Positions 55,521-63,829 are shown, counted from the stretch's first letter. The stretch: DNA of 64,000 nt from JBGTCD01 sp041749015 (GCA_041749015.1 JBGTCD010000124.1:1-64000); one strand, 5' to 3'. Notes: generated by a model not told the origin, from the letters alone. A program made the numbers and translations.

Positions 55521-56204
55521 ATGAGTACCAAGCCTGAATATGGTCTGATCGTAGCCGGGGGCATTGGCACCCGCATGAAAAACCCCATACCCAAGCAATT
55601 TCTGATTCTGGAAGGCTTGCCGGTACTGATGCATACTATCAGGGCATTCGACCATTATAATCCTGCCATAAAACTGATATTGGTGCTGCCCGCTGAGGAA
55701 ATACCCACCTGGGCACAACTTTGTAAAAAATATCAATTTGACAGGCAGGTCGAAATCGTGGAAGGCGGGTCAACCCGATTCGAATCGGTGAAAAATGGCC
55801 TGAGCCACCTCAACCCCCCAGGACTGGTAGCCATACACGATGGGGTAAGGCCCCTGGTAAACGCTGACATTATAGGAGCATCCTTCAGAATTGCCGCCAT
55901 CCATCAAAGCGCTGTAGCCTCAGTAAGGCTCAAGGAGTCATTGCGCATAACAGACCAGGACACTACCAAATCTGTAGACCGATCAAAATTCAGGCTGATA
56001 CAAACGCCCCAGACTTTTGATCTGGAAATTATTAAAAAGGCTTATCAGGGAAAGGAAGACCCTTCATTTACAGATGATGCAGGAGTAGCTGAAAGGATCG
56101 GGGTGAAAATCTCGTTATTTGAAGGAAGCTATGAAAATATTAAAATCACTACTCCTGAAGATTTGGATATTGCCAGAGTGCTGATGCAAAGGATGCGATC
56201 CTGA
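55521..56204 (+). CDS. ispD: 2-C-methyl-D-erythritol 4-phosphate cytidylyltransferase
   Basis: Third step of the MEP isoprenoid pathway. 227 residues; the CTP-binding GGIGTRMKNPIPKQF and the VAIHDGVRPLV, QTPQTFD and FTDDAGVAE segments are typical. Lies 9 nt after queA in a probable two-gene operon. Confidence 0.95.
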   Translation: MSTKPEYGLIVAGGIGTRMKNPIPKQFLILEGLPVLMHTIRAFDHYNPAIKLILVLPAEEIPTWAQLCKKYQFDRQVEIVEGGSTRFESVKNGLSHLNPPGLVAIHDGVRPLVNADIIGASFRIAAIHQSAVASVRLKESLRITDQDTTKSVDRSKFRLIQTPQTFDLEIIKKAYQGKEDPSFTDDAGVAERIGVKISLFEGSYENIKITTPEDLDIARVLMQRMRS

Positions 56205-56219
56205 CACTCTGGAAAAAAT

Positions 56220-56441
56220 TTAATATTCGTCTTCGTTAAAAAAGAAATCCTCTTTGGTCGGATAGTCCGGCCAAATCTCTTCAATATTCTCATAAGGCTG
56301 TCCGTCATCTTCAAGCTCCTGAAGATTTTCTACCACTTCCAGTGGCGCGCCAGTTCTGATTGAGTAATCAATAAGCTCATCTTTGGTAGCCGGCCATGGG
56401 GCGTCTTCCAGATATGAGGCAAGTTCTAAGGTCCAATACAT
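56220..56441 (-). CDS. DUF2795-family small acidic protein
   Basis: 73 residues. YLEDAPWPATKDELIDYSIRTGAP, EVVENLQEL and a Glu/Asp-rich C-terminus match the DUF2795 family, common in Bacteroidota. No function is known. It has its own promoter and is convergent with ispD. Confidence 0.9.
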   Translation of the reverse strand: MYWTLELASYLEDAPWPATKDELIDYSIRTGAPLEVVENLQELEDDGQPYENIEEIWPDYPTKEDFFFNEDEY

Positions 56442-56476
56442 AATTCCTTCCTTTCGGTTCGTTTCTAATTTGGCTG

Positions 56477-56506
56477 CAAAAATAGAATTTAATATTGTAA
56501 ATCAAA
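56477..56506 (-). promoter_or_regulatory. Promoter of the DUF2795 gene
   Basis: On the minus strand TTTG (56503-56506), an 18-nt spacer and TATTTTTG (56477-56484) match the Bacteroidota consensus. It lies about 36 nt before the ATG. Confidence 0.6.
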
Positions 56507-56605
56507 TTCTATTGGTTTTATTTATTCCTCTATACAAAATCATGTATAAAAAGGTTTGTCTAAAATAGTATAAATCAGAATTACGGCTTTGACAAAAGTT
56601 TGTTA

Positions 56606-56613
56606 TATTTTTG
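56606..56613 (+). promoter_or_regulatory. -7 promoter element upstream of ettA
   Basis: TATTTTTG matches TAnnTTTG, about 67 nt before the ATG. A TTTG lies 14 nt further upstream (56588-56591), closer than usual. Confidence 0.4.
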
Positions 56614-56679
56614 TCCTGCTCTTTTGGAGCAAAAAAACCGTTCAGTCAATCAATACCACGATAAAAACATGAATTTCAT

Positions 56680-58362
56680 ATGTCAGATGAAAAAATAATT
56701 TTTTCCATGTCCGGGGTCACCAAGACCTTCCCCCCTAAAAAACAGGTTCTTAAAGATATTTACCTCTCCTTTTTTTACGGAGCCAAAATAGGTGTCCTGG
56801 GACTAAACGGATCGGGAAAGTCTAGCCTTCTGAGAATAATCGCCGGCATTGATAAGGACATCCAGGGTGATGTGGTTTTTTCTCCAGGATTCACAGTAGG
56901 GCTTCTGGAGCAGGAGCCTCAGCTTGACCCAGACAAAACGGTAAAGGAAATTGTGGAGGAAGGCGTGCAAGATGTGGTGAACCTCTTGAAGGAGTTTGAG
57001 GAGATCAATATGAAATTTGCTGATCCGGATGTATTGGCCGATGCCAACAAAATGGAGAAGCTCATAGAAAAGCAGGGTGCCGTACAGGAATTACTCGACC
57101 AAAACAATGCTTGGGAGCTTGAAAACAAACTTGAAGTAGCCATGGATGCTCTCAGGACCCCTCCCGCAGAAGAAAAAATCGGGCACTTGTCAGGTGGAGA
57201 AAAAAGGCGTGTAGCCCTATGCAGACTGTTGTTGCGGGAGCCCGACGTGCTCCTACTTGATGAGCCTACCAACCACCTCGATGCGGAGTCAGTCCATTGG
57301 CTGGAGCAGCATCTAAAACTCTATAAAGGTACTGTAATAGCCGTAACCCACGACCGGTATTTCCTGGATAATGTAGCCGGATGGATCCTGGAGCTGGACC
57401 GCGGTGAGGGGATTCCCTGGAAGGGCAACTACTCATCCTGGCTGGAGCAAAAGCAAAAAAGACTAGCCCAGGAAGAAAAGTCCGAATCTAAGAGACAAAA
57501 GACCCTGTTGCGCGAGTTGGAATGGGTGCGCATGGCCCCTAAAGCCCGACAGGCCAAGGCCAAAGCCAGACTCAATGCCTATGACAACCTGCTCAAGGAG
57601 GAGTCGAAGGAAAAAGAAGAAAAACTGGAATTATTTATTCCTCCCGGACCACGGTTGGGTACTAAAGTGATTGAGGTAAAAGGGGTCTCCAAAGCTTATG
57701 GAGATAAGTTACTTTTTGAAAACCTGGAGTTCAGCCTGCCTCAGGGTGGCATTGTAGGCGTGATCGGTCCCAATGGTGCCGGTAAAACCACCTTGTTCAA
57801 ATTAATTACCGGCCAGGAAAAACCTGACACCGGCACTTTTGACGTAGGACCTACCGTAAAAATAGCCTATGTAGATCAGGAGCATGATGAGCTCAATCCC
57901 GAGGCCACTGTTTGGGAGGCCATCTCAGGGGGCAATGAAATCATAAAATTGGGAGGGAGAGAAATCAACTCCAGGGCTTATGTCAGTAAATTCAATTTTG
58001 GTGGCAGCGATCAGCAAAAAAAGCTCAAGGAACTGTCCGGAGGGATGCGCAACAGACTGCATCTTTCCATTGCTTTGAAGCAGGATGCCAACCTCTTGCT
58101 CCTTGATGAGCCTACCAACGACCTGGATGTCAATACCCTGAGGGCACTGGAAGAAGCCTTGGAAAACTTTGGCGGGTGTGCGGTCATCATTTCTCACGAC
58201 CGGTGGTTTCTGGATCGGATCTGCACGCATATTCTGGCCTTCGAAGGGGACAGCAAGGTATATTGGTATGAAGGTAATTTCAGTGATTACGAAGAAAACA
58301 GAAGACAAAGACTTGGTGATACCGCTCCAAAAAGGATCCGGTACAAAAAGCTCAAAGTTTAA
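56680..58362 (+). CDS. ettA: Energy-dependent translational throttle protein EttA (ABC-F)
   Basis: 560 residues, the family length. Two ATPase cassettes: Walker A GLNGSGKS (41-48) and GPNGAGKT, signatures LSGGEKRR and LSGGMRNR, Walker B LLLDEPTNHLD and LLLDEPTNDLD, and the ABC-F linker between them. No TM helices. Binds the ribosomal E site and senses energy state. Confidence 0.96.
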   Translation: MSDEKIIFSMSGVTKTFPPKKQVLKDIYLSFFYGAKIGVLGLNGSGKSSLLRIIAGIDKDIQGDVVFSPGFTVGLLEQEPQLDPDKTVKEIVEEGVQDVVNLLKEFEEINMKFADPDVLADANKMEKLIEKQGAVQELLDQNNAWELENKLEVAMDALRTPPAEEKIGHLSGGEKRRVALCRLLLREPDVLLLDEPTNHLDAESVHWLEQHLKLYKGTVIAVTHDRYFLDNVAGWILELDRGEGIPWKGNYSSWLEQKQKRLAQEEKSESKRQKTLLRELEWVRMAPKARQAKAKARLNAYDNLLKEESKEKEEKLELFIPPGPRLGTKVIEVKGVSKAYGDKLLFENLEFSLPQGGIVGVIGPNGAGKTTLFKLITGQEKPDTGTFDVGPTVKIAYVDQEHDELNPEATVWEAISGGNEIIKLGGREINSRAYVSKFNFGGSDQQKKLKELSGGMRNRLHLSIALKQDANLLLLDEPTNDLDVNTLRALEEALENFGGCAVIISHDRWFLDRICTHILAFEGDSKVYWYEGNFSDYEENRRQRLGDTAPKRIRYKKLKV

Positions 58363-58468
58363 TTTTTGGCATCAACTTTGTCAATTCATTTTAATCAATT
58401 AATTTACAATGCCTTATAATCCATTGGTTAGATTATTGGCAAAACCACCCTATAAAAATTAATGAGCC

Positions 58469-59176
58469 ATGAAAAGATCTCCTGTATTAACTTCTGTATT
58501 TGCTTTGCTAATCGTTTTTTTAGCAACTTCTTGTTTTCAGATACGGGAAAAAATATTCTTCAAAAGTGACGGTTCCGGTAGTTTTGAGCTGACCATGGAC
58601 ATGTCACAGATGATGGCCATGATGCAGGGATTTGCTGATTCTATGGGAGAAGATATGGAATCTGAAGAGGAAGGAGAAAGCCAAGATACTACATTCAATG
58701 CCCAGATTCCCAAACTGGAGGCTCTGGCAGGCATTACCAAAGTAACTACCAGTTCTTCTAAAGAGGGTGTTTCTACTCTGAAGTTTGACTTTAAAAGCAT
58801 CGATGTCCTGAATCAAGCGCTCAATGTAGTCTATGAAACAGAAAAAAATCCTGAGGTGGGGGAAGTTAAATTCTTCACCATGGAAAAAAACAAGGTGGTG
58901 CGTCATGAAGGTTTTGATTTATTCAAGGAGATCACCAAATCCATGAAAGATGAAATGGGTGCTCAGGAAGATGAAGATTTCGATCTTAAGTCCAGCCCCT
59001 ATGCAGCCATGATGAGTGGTATGGGTTATACTACTGAGTATCAATTTGATAAAAAGATCTCCAAATACTCGAACAAAGCAGCTTTACTTTCTCAGGATAA
59101 GAAATCAATCACCATATCCTATATGTTCATGGAAGAAGACCAGCCTGAAACCTTGGCCAATGAAATCTCCTTTTAG
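58469..59176 (+). CDS. Exported lipoprotein of unknown function
   Basis: 235 residues with lipobox LATSCFQIR. Met/Glu-rich middle region (MSQMMAMMQGF, EDMESEEEGES). I do not recognise a family. A 106-nt gap separates it from ettA, so it may be in its own unit. Confidence 0.75.
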   Translation: MKRSPVLTSVFALLIVFLATSCFQIREKIFFKSDGSGSFELTMDMSQMMAMMQGFADSMGEDMESEEEGESQDTTFNAQIPKLEALAGITKVTTSSSKEGVSTLKFDFKSIDVLNQALNVVYETEKNPEVGEVKFFTMEKNKVVRHEGFDLFKEITKSMKDEMGAQEDEDFDLKSSPYAAMMSGMGYTTEYQFDKKISKYSNKAALLSQDKKSITISYMFMEEDQPETLANEISF

Positions 59177-59200
59177 AATAGGGTTAATTTGACAATGATT

Positions 59201-59620
59201 CAATTTGAAAATTTGAAGATTAGATTGGGGTGGTGGCTGTGAAGCATGATAGTTGGAGGTTTTCGCCATTAAGTCAAGGCCAATTTGAAGATGAATTAAT
59301 TTGAAAATTTGAAAATTAGTTTAGAGTTGATTTTTAGCTGAAGTGTAATGGTTGTGATTTACCATTTATCAGCATAATTCTAGGTCAAGGTTAATTTGAA
59401 AATTTGAAAATTAGATTCGGGTTGGGTTTGCTATAAATCGTAAGGTTTGGCTAAGACTAGGTCAGTGTTAAAGTTAGAGTTAAGGCCAAAGTTGATTTGA
59501 AAATGAATTAATTTGATAATTTGAAAATTAGATTCGCGTTGGGTTTGCTATGAATCGTAAGGTTGGACTAATACTAGGTCATTATTTATTAAGGTCAAGG
59601 TCAAAGTTAGAGTTAGAGTC
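59201..59620. repeat. Degenerate intergenic repeat cluster
   Basis: Four imperfect copies of a unit built around AATTTGAAAATTTGAAAAT. The third and fourth copies continue with GGGTTGGGTTTGCTA and an ACTAGGTCA segment, then (A/G)AGTTAGAGTTAGAGTC-like microsatellite. No coding potential. This fills the 448-nt gap between the lipoprotein and the acyltransferase gene. Confidence 0.8.
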
Positions 59621-59624
59621 AGCG

Positions 59625-60539
59625 TCAACCTGGTCTGGTCTTCCACCGATCCTGGATCCATAACCACTGCTCGGGATAGCGCCGAATATAGCCTTCACAG
59701 ATATCTGTCATGAGTTGGGTATTGGTGATGATATCGGCTTCCTCATCGCCGGTATTAGTAATGGCAATCTCAGGGCCGATCTCCAGCACTGGTTGCAGCC
59801 CCCGGTCCATAAAGGAGAATAGGGGCACTACCCTGGCACCAGTTCGGAGCGCAAACATAGCAGCACCGATAGGGGTAGCCGCCGGAATGCCGTAGAAATT
59901 CACAAAAACACTTTTTACACGGGTATCCGTATCAATGAGAATAGCCAGATTTCCACCTTCTTTGAGGGTGCGGAATAGTTTCATGGTAGCCTGTCCCCGT
60001 GGTATGGCCTGGCTGCCTTTGCTCTTGCGATAGTCTACCAGTAAATCATTCAGTCGCGGATCTTTCAGTTCGGTGCCGATGATATTGGTTTGATATCCAG
60101 CAAGGCCAAGGTATGACCCCACAAACTCAAAAGGCCCCATATGGACAGTGAGAAATATGGTACCTCTGTCGAGTTTGCCGGTGGGGGGCAGGTGCTCCCT
60201 GCCTCTGACCTCCAGGAGGTGCTCCAGCTTTTCCAAAGATTGGATGGGGATGGCCCGCACCAAATCCCCGGCGTTGCGGCCCATCATCACAAAGTTTCTT
60301 TTGGCCATGCGACGGATTTCCCGGGGGGATTTTTCATGGCCATAGGCAAGGGCCAGATTACTCAGGCAGATGCGCCGGGAATCACCGATAAGGTAAAAGC
60401 CCAGGCCGCCCAGCCATCCGCACCAATAGACGAACCACTTCCGTGGCAGGATATTGGATATCCAGATGATGGTCTTTACGAGGCTGTAGATCAGGTTGTA
60501 CTTGAGCCGTTTACGCCAGGGTCTTTTAATGGTGGTCAT
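59625..60539 (-). CDS. LpxL/HtrB-like lysophospholipid or lipid A acyltransferase
   Basis: 304 residues. An N-terminal membrane-associated stretch precedes the HX4(D/E) catalytic motif (H133-E138 in TVHMGPFEFVG), then ILIDTDTRVKSVFVNFYG and a C-terminal QWLWIQDRWKTRPG, as in late lipid A acyltransferases. It might add secondary acyl chains to lipid A, in line with lpxB elsewhere in the window. The acyl donor cannot be told. Confidence 0.9.
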   Translation of the reverse strand: MTTIKRPWRKRLKYNLIYSLVKTIIWISNILPRKWFVYWCGWLGGLGFYLIGDSRRICLSNLALAYGHEKSPREIRRMAKRNFVMMGRNAGDLVRAIPIQSLEKLEHLLEVRGREHLPPTGKLDRGTIFLTVHMGPFEFVGSYLGLAGYQTNIIGTELKDPRLNDLLVDYRKSKGSQAIPRGQATMKLFRTLKEGGNLAILIDTDTRVKSVFVNFYGIPAATPIGAAMFALRTGARVVPLFSFMDRGLQPVLEIGPEIAITNTGDEEADIITNTQLMTDICEGYIRRYPEQWLWIQDRWKTRPG

Positions 60540-60546
60540 GTCGCGG

Positions 60547-60554
60547 CAAAATTA
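60547..60554 (-). promoter_or_regulatory. -7 promoter element of the acyltransferase gene
   Basis: TAATTTTG on the minus strand matches TAnnTTTG, only 8 nt before the ATG. This implies an almost leaderless mRNA, as for lepA. Confidence 0.4.
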
Positions 60555-60609
60555 AGATATTTTGATGGAATTGAGTGGGTATGGCTGTAATCATATATAA
60601 TGAAAATTG

Positions 60610-60697
60610 ACCCTCGCCATGGTTCGTGTCTGCACGAACCAGGAAGGAGTGTCCGCTCTGGATGGTTTTAGTCGTAGCGTGACGCTACGACCAGGGG
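60610..60697. repeat. REP-like palindromic element, copy 1
   Basis: Contains a 9-bp hairpin (GGTTCGTG/CACGAACC core) and a second, perfect 10-bp hairpin (GTCGTAGCGT/ACGCTACGAC). Shared almost base for base with copy 2. The right half (60661-60697) forms the 3' end of the truncated ParE-type toxin reading frame. Confidence 0.85.
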
Positions 60698-60829
60698 TGG
60701 GGCTTGTTCAGCAGCATCAAGTTCCTTTAAAAATTCTTCCCCTAAACCTGTCTTTTGTTTTTCATACCATAGATATGACTTATAAACATCCGATTCAGCT
60801 TCTTCGGATAATTGGTAATTAAGGGGCAT
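60668..60829 (-). pseudogene. Truncated ParE/RelE-type toxin gene
   Basis: Begins 11 nt inside the end of the antitoxin gene (ATG 60829) and encodes 53 residues before TAA at 60668. Residues 1-42 (SEEAESDVYKSYLWYEKQKT, GLGEEFLKEL) look like the N-terminal half of a ParE toxin, usually about 95 residues. The last about 11 residues (PPLVVASRYD) are encoded by REP-like repeat DNA, and the rest of the toxin is missing. The frame was too short to be listed as a gene and was found by translating the strand by eye. Confidence 0.72.
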
Positions 60830-61058
60830 CCTTTGTGCGATTTCTTATCCTTTCCTTTACCGTTTCCCATGAAGAAAACTTCATCTCCCCTTTTTCATAC
60901 TTCTCAAGTCTGCTGTCTAATTCCTTCTTTTGTTCTGCACTCAATTCAAAAGTAATTTCTTGCTCCTCTTTTAGGCCTTGCAGCTTTTTGAGGGTAGGCT
61001 TGTCCTCAAGCTCAGTCAGCCAGTGTATAAGATCGATTTTAACAGATTGTATATCCAT
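60819..61058 (-). CDS. Addiction-module antitoxin, partner of the truncated toxin
   Basis: 79 residues. ILHWLTELEDKPTLKKL-like N-terminus and the C-terminal segment KFSSWETVKERIRNR fit the small addiction-module component family found with ParE/RelE toxins. Intact, but with the toxin truncated it has no functional partner here; it could still act in trans or as a remnant. Confidence 0.8.
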   Translation of the reverse strand: MDIQSVKIDLIHWLTELEDKPTLKKLQGLKEEQEITFELSAEQKKELDSRLEKYEKGEMKFSSWETVKERIRNRTKDAP

Positions 61059-61140
61059 TCGTGAACTTGGTATTTCTTCCTTAAAGGTAACGATTATTTT
61101 AATTATTTAGATTCATCATACCAACGGATGAAACTGCTGT

Positions 61141-61230
61141 ACCCTCGCAATGGTTCGTGTCTGCACGAACCAGGAAGGAGCATCCGCTCTGGAAGGTTTT
61201 AGTCGTAGCGGGACGCTACGACCAGGGGGG
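61141..61230. repeat. REP-like palindromic element, copy 2
   Basis: Same two hairpins as copy 1; the second has a GGA loop instead of one base. Differs from copy 1 at only a few positions over about 80 nt, which implies recent spread or conversion. Confidence 0.85.
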
Positions 61231-61304
61231 GCGACTGAGGCGGGGGTTTGGATAGTTCTAAAGGCAACATTTATATTTCATCCTTTATTTACGTAATTTT
61301 GTCT

Positions 61305-61475
61305 ATGCCATCAAAACAATTGCCGGTGACTTTGGATTGTCTCTTAGGCGAAGGTATTAACAGCAGGTTTGACAAAAAGCCCGTTAAACACTTGTAGGAT
61401 ATTGAAAAGTTTGGTGCTGGCAACAAGGAACATATTTTGCGAGCTCGATGCTTTTCTTGGGAAAAATAAAATGCA
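61305..61475 (+). pseudogene. Possible decayed XRE-type regulator fragment
   Basis: From 61305 the frame reads MPSKQLPVTLD..., hits a stop, then continues EKFGAGNKEHIL. A frame jump near 61440 gives ELDAFLGKNKMQ. The last two pieces together resemble the end of Bacteroidota XRE regulators (KEHIL..LDAFL). No helix-turn-helix is seen, so the call is weak. Otherwise the 61059-61498 gap holds only REP copy 2. Confidence 0.3.
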
Positions 61476-61498
61476 GGTATTTAAAATAATTTTAGGAT

Positions 61499-61732
61499 AT
61501 GAGATTACAGGTAATACAGGACAGCAAAGGAAAAGCCACCGGCGTATATATTCCTATCAATGAATGGAAGGAACTCAAAAAGCAATACCGGGATTTGGAA
61601 GCCCTGGAATATCAAGAGCCTACCAAAGAACAGATTTTACAGGAACTCAAAGAAGCGGTTCAGGAACTTAAATTGGTAGAACAGGGAAAGTTGAAAGCCC
61701 GACCCGCAAAAGAGCTTCTGGATGAGTTATAA
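61499..61732 (+). CDS. Type II antitoxin of a RelE-like pair
   Basis: 77 residues. N-terminus MRLQVIQDSKGKATGVYIPINEWKEL looks like a beta-strand/ribbon DNA-binding antitoxin; the C-terminus is a charged, helical tail. It overlaps the toxin start by 11 nt, the usual antitoxin-toxin arrangement. Not matched to a named family with certainty. Confidence 0.7.
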   Translation: MRLQVIQDSKGKATGVYIPINEWKELKKQYRDLEALEYQEPTKEQILQELKEAVQELKLVEQGKLKARPAKELLDEL

Positions 61733-62047
61733 TATTGATTCTATTCCACTTTTTGACAAACAGGCTAAAAGGCTGGCAAAAAAATATCCTTCGCTTAAAA
61801 AAGATTTGACGGAGTTGCTGGAAAGACTTGCCGATAACCCCGAACAGGGAACGGCTCTTGCAATAGCTTCTATAAAATCCGTTTGGTCATTGCTTCCAAA
61901 GGTAAAGGAAAGTCGGGCGGGGCAAGGATTGTTACTTACCTGAAAGTTACCGCCACTACCGTTTTCCTTACCTTCATCTATGACAAGTCCGAAAAAAGTA
62001 CCATTACCGATAAAGAACTCAAACAGATTTTTAAACTTATTCCATAA
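61722..62047 (+). pseudogene. RelE-like toxin with a single-nucleotide frameshift
   Basis: The first frame (61722-61943) reads DSIPLFDKQAKRLAKKYPSLKK, a RelE N-terminus, but then shifts. Adding one G near 61860 restores a 108-residue protein continuing NSFYKIRLVIASKGKGKS, YLKVTATTVFLTFIYDKSEK and ending FKLIP at 62047. Those are typical RelE C-terminal features. So the gene is frameshifted by one deletion. A sequencing error cannot be excluded. Confidence 0.78.
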
Positions 62048-62063
62048 AATATCCTGGCACATG

Positions 62064-62109
62064 CGCTCTGAGTGGTTTTAGTCGTAGCGGGACGCTACGA
62101 CCAGGGGGA
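62064..62109. repeat. REP-like palindromic element, partial copy 3
   Basis: Carries only the right half: CGCTCTG, TTTTAG and the GTCGTAGCG/CGCTACGAC hairpin with GGA loop. The left hairpin is missing. It lies 16 nt after the frameshifted RelE-like toxin. Confidence 0.75.
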
Positions 62110-62161
62110 GCCCCTGCACTTGCTCTCGCATAACATTCGCGCCAGGCTAGGGGGGCAACTT

Positions 62162-62668
62162 TTATCCAACTTCAAAGTGTTCTAAAAAACTATTCAAAAA
62201 AAAATTTGATTGAATGTTAAATAAGAATATCACAAGCATATACAATATCAATGGAAACAAAAAAACATAGGGGTATTCTTGAACCACTGTCGGAAAGTCC
62301 AATAGTGATTTAATTACATAATCCATCACTAATAAAAAAATACCTACAATAATAATTACGAGCAAAGTAATCTTAACACCTAACGGTAAAGTCAATTCGA
62401 TTTCAATTTTGGATTTGCCAGCCTGTTCCGAAAAGTATCCTTTAACTTTTAAGAAGGGTGTTCTCGAGTATGTTACTAAAGGTTCCAATTTGAAACGATT
62501 ACCAATTATTGTACCTACATATTTTTTAGACTTCTTTTTAAAAATATTGTTGTACCATTGATTGCTTCCAAACTCATTCAATTCCGCAAAGGACTCGAAC
62601 CTATTCCTGAACGAATCTTTACTTAAATTAGAGTCAATTAACAACTTTTTATAAGGTATAAGTTTCAT
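62162..62668 (-). CDS. Two-TM protein, candidate immunity partner of the RHS C-terminal domain
   Basis: 168 residues, unrecognised. Soluble N-terminus (about 1-105) with YVGTIIGNRFKLEP, a pattern seen in small predicted membrane proteins, then two TM helices (about 102-122 and 135-155). It starts 9 nt after the RHS-type gene at 62678, the usual place of an immunity gene. Membrane placement would suit protection from a membrane-active toxin; this is inference. Confidence 0.6.
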   Translation of the reverse strand: MKLIPYKKLLIDSNLSKDSFRNRFESFAELNEFGSNQWYNNIFKKKSKKYVGTIIGNRFKLEPLVTYSRTPFLKVKGYFSEQAGKSKIEIELTLPLGVKITLLVIIIVGIFLLVMDYVIKSLLDFPTVVQEYPYVFLFPLILYMLVIFLFNIQSNFFLNSFLEHFEVG

Positions 62669-62677
62669 TTTTTTCAG

Positions 62678-63826
62678 CTATTTTAATGAATCAAATACTC
62701 TTTGTGTTGCCACAGAACCATTTTCAAGAACTCGATAAGATACACCTGAATCCTGTGTAATAGTCTGAACGTTTCCTGCTGAATCTGTATATGTACCTTG
62801 CCACTGTAGTGATGAGTATCCGCCATTTCTCGCCATTGATGTTAATGATATTGAATAATCAGAAATACCTAAACCCTTAAGCTGATTAGTTATACTGCCT
62901 CTCGAAGACCTTAAATCACTTATATCACCTAATTGGAATGCTACTAATGAAGTATTCGTACCAGTTACTCCAACATCGGCTGGTAGCCCAAAGCCTACTA
63001 CGCTACCCCAGTTTAATCCTACAACATCATGCTTTGAATTTTTATTAATTCCAAAATCTATTCCCAGAACTTTGTAGACACTAACTTCAATATCCAATGA
63101 ATATGAACCTCCAGCTAGATCCAAAACACTATTTAATTTCCAATTATAGCTTTCTTCAAATTCTACACCAACCCCAAGGCCTAAAGTAAATTCACCCGTT
63201 TCCGCAGGATTACCTCCAGTAGATGGCCCACCTAATGCTCCAAATAAATCCGCAAACCCCCCGGTTTGATAATAAAGAGCAAAATTCCCTTTTGAATCAT
63301 AACCTATTCCAGCAGCACCTTTTATTTTCACTCCCGCCAACACAATACCAACATCACCCTCCAAAGAAATATCTGTCTGACCTACGCCACCAAATATTTG
63401 AGTTAATAAATAGGAGAAAGCCTCTAGGCCCTCTAACTCAACATGTGCTGTAACCTTGTTTTCACTAAAAGCATACGGGCTATTCCAGGGATACGACGGT
63501 GCCAAAGGATCCACACTTAGAAACTTACCTAATCTTGGATCATGGATCCTATATTTGTAGTTAATAGAGTTTCCTGTGCCCTTGATCTCGTCGTCTTTCT
63601 CTTGCCCCTGGAACCCATACCTATAGTCACTGGCGTTGTAGTTGTGGCCGGGCTGGTACATGCCGAAGGGGTAGTAGTTGTGCAGGCCTATGAGCTCGGG
63701 GCTGTGGTCGGTGGGCTGTACCCCGCTCAGGGTACTGAGCTTGCGGTCGGTGAGGAGCGGCTCAGAATATTGGTGCAGCAAAAAGCCCCCTTCTGCTTTA
63801 GTATCTAAAGAATAAGAAAGAACCAT
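62678..63826 (-). CDS. Orphan RHS-core/C-terminal effector module
   Basis: 382 residues from ATG 63826 (the frame also opens at TTG 63829, after an in-frame TAG). Residues about 45-135 are the RHS repeat-associated core: YYPFGMYQPG, RYGFQGQEKDDEI, DPRLGKFLSVDPLAPSYPWN, SPYAFSENK and ELEGLEAF. After it comes a unique glycine- and beta-rich C-terminal domain (about 140-382) that I do not recognise. Normal RHS proteins are over 1000 residues, so the long N-terminal repeat barrel is missing. Probably a displaced cassette; no signal peptide. Confidence 0.85.
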   Translation of the reverse strand: MVLSYSLDTKAEGGFLLHQYSEPLLTDRKLSTLSGVQPTDHSPELIGLHNYYPFGMYQPGHNYNASDYRYGFQGQEKDDEIKGTGNSINYKYRIHDPRLGKFLSVDPLAPSYPWNSPYAFSENKVTAHVELEGLEAFSYLLTQIFGGVGQTDISLEGDVGIVLAGVKIKGAAGIGYDSKGNFALYYQTGGFADLFGALGGPSTGGNPAETGEFTLGLGVGVEFEESYNWKLNSVLDLAGGSYSLDIEVSVYKVLGIDFGINKNSKHDVVGLNWGSVVGFGLPADVGVTGTNTSLVAFQLGDISDLRSSRGSITNQLKGLGISDYSISLTSMARNGGYSSLQWQGTYTDSAGNVQTITQDSGVSYRVLENGSVATQRVFDSLK

Positions 63827-63829
63827 CAA

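Noticed and set aside
60607..60822. A 71-residue plus-strand frame at the REP element
   Set aside because: Built from REP DNA and the antisense of the truncated toxin; no start context.
61727..62062. A 111-residue minus-strand frame
   Set aside because: Antisense to the frameshifted RelE-like toxin, whose own two frames explain the sequence better.
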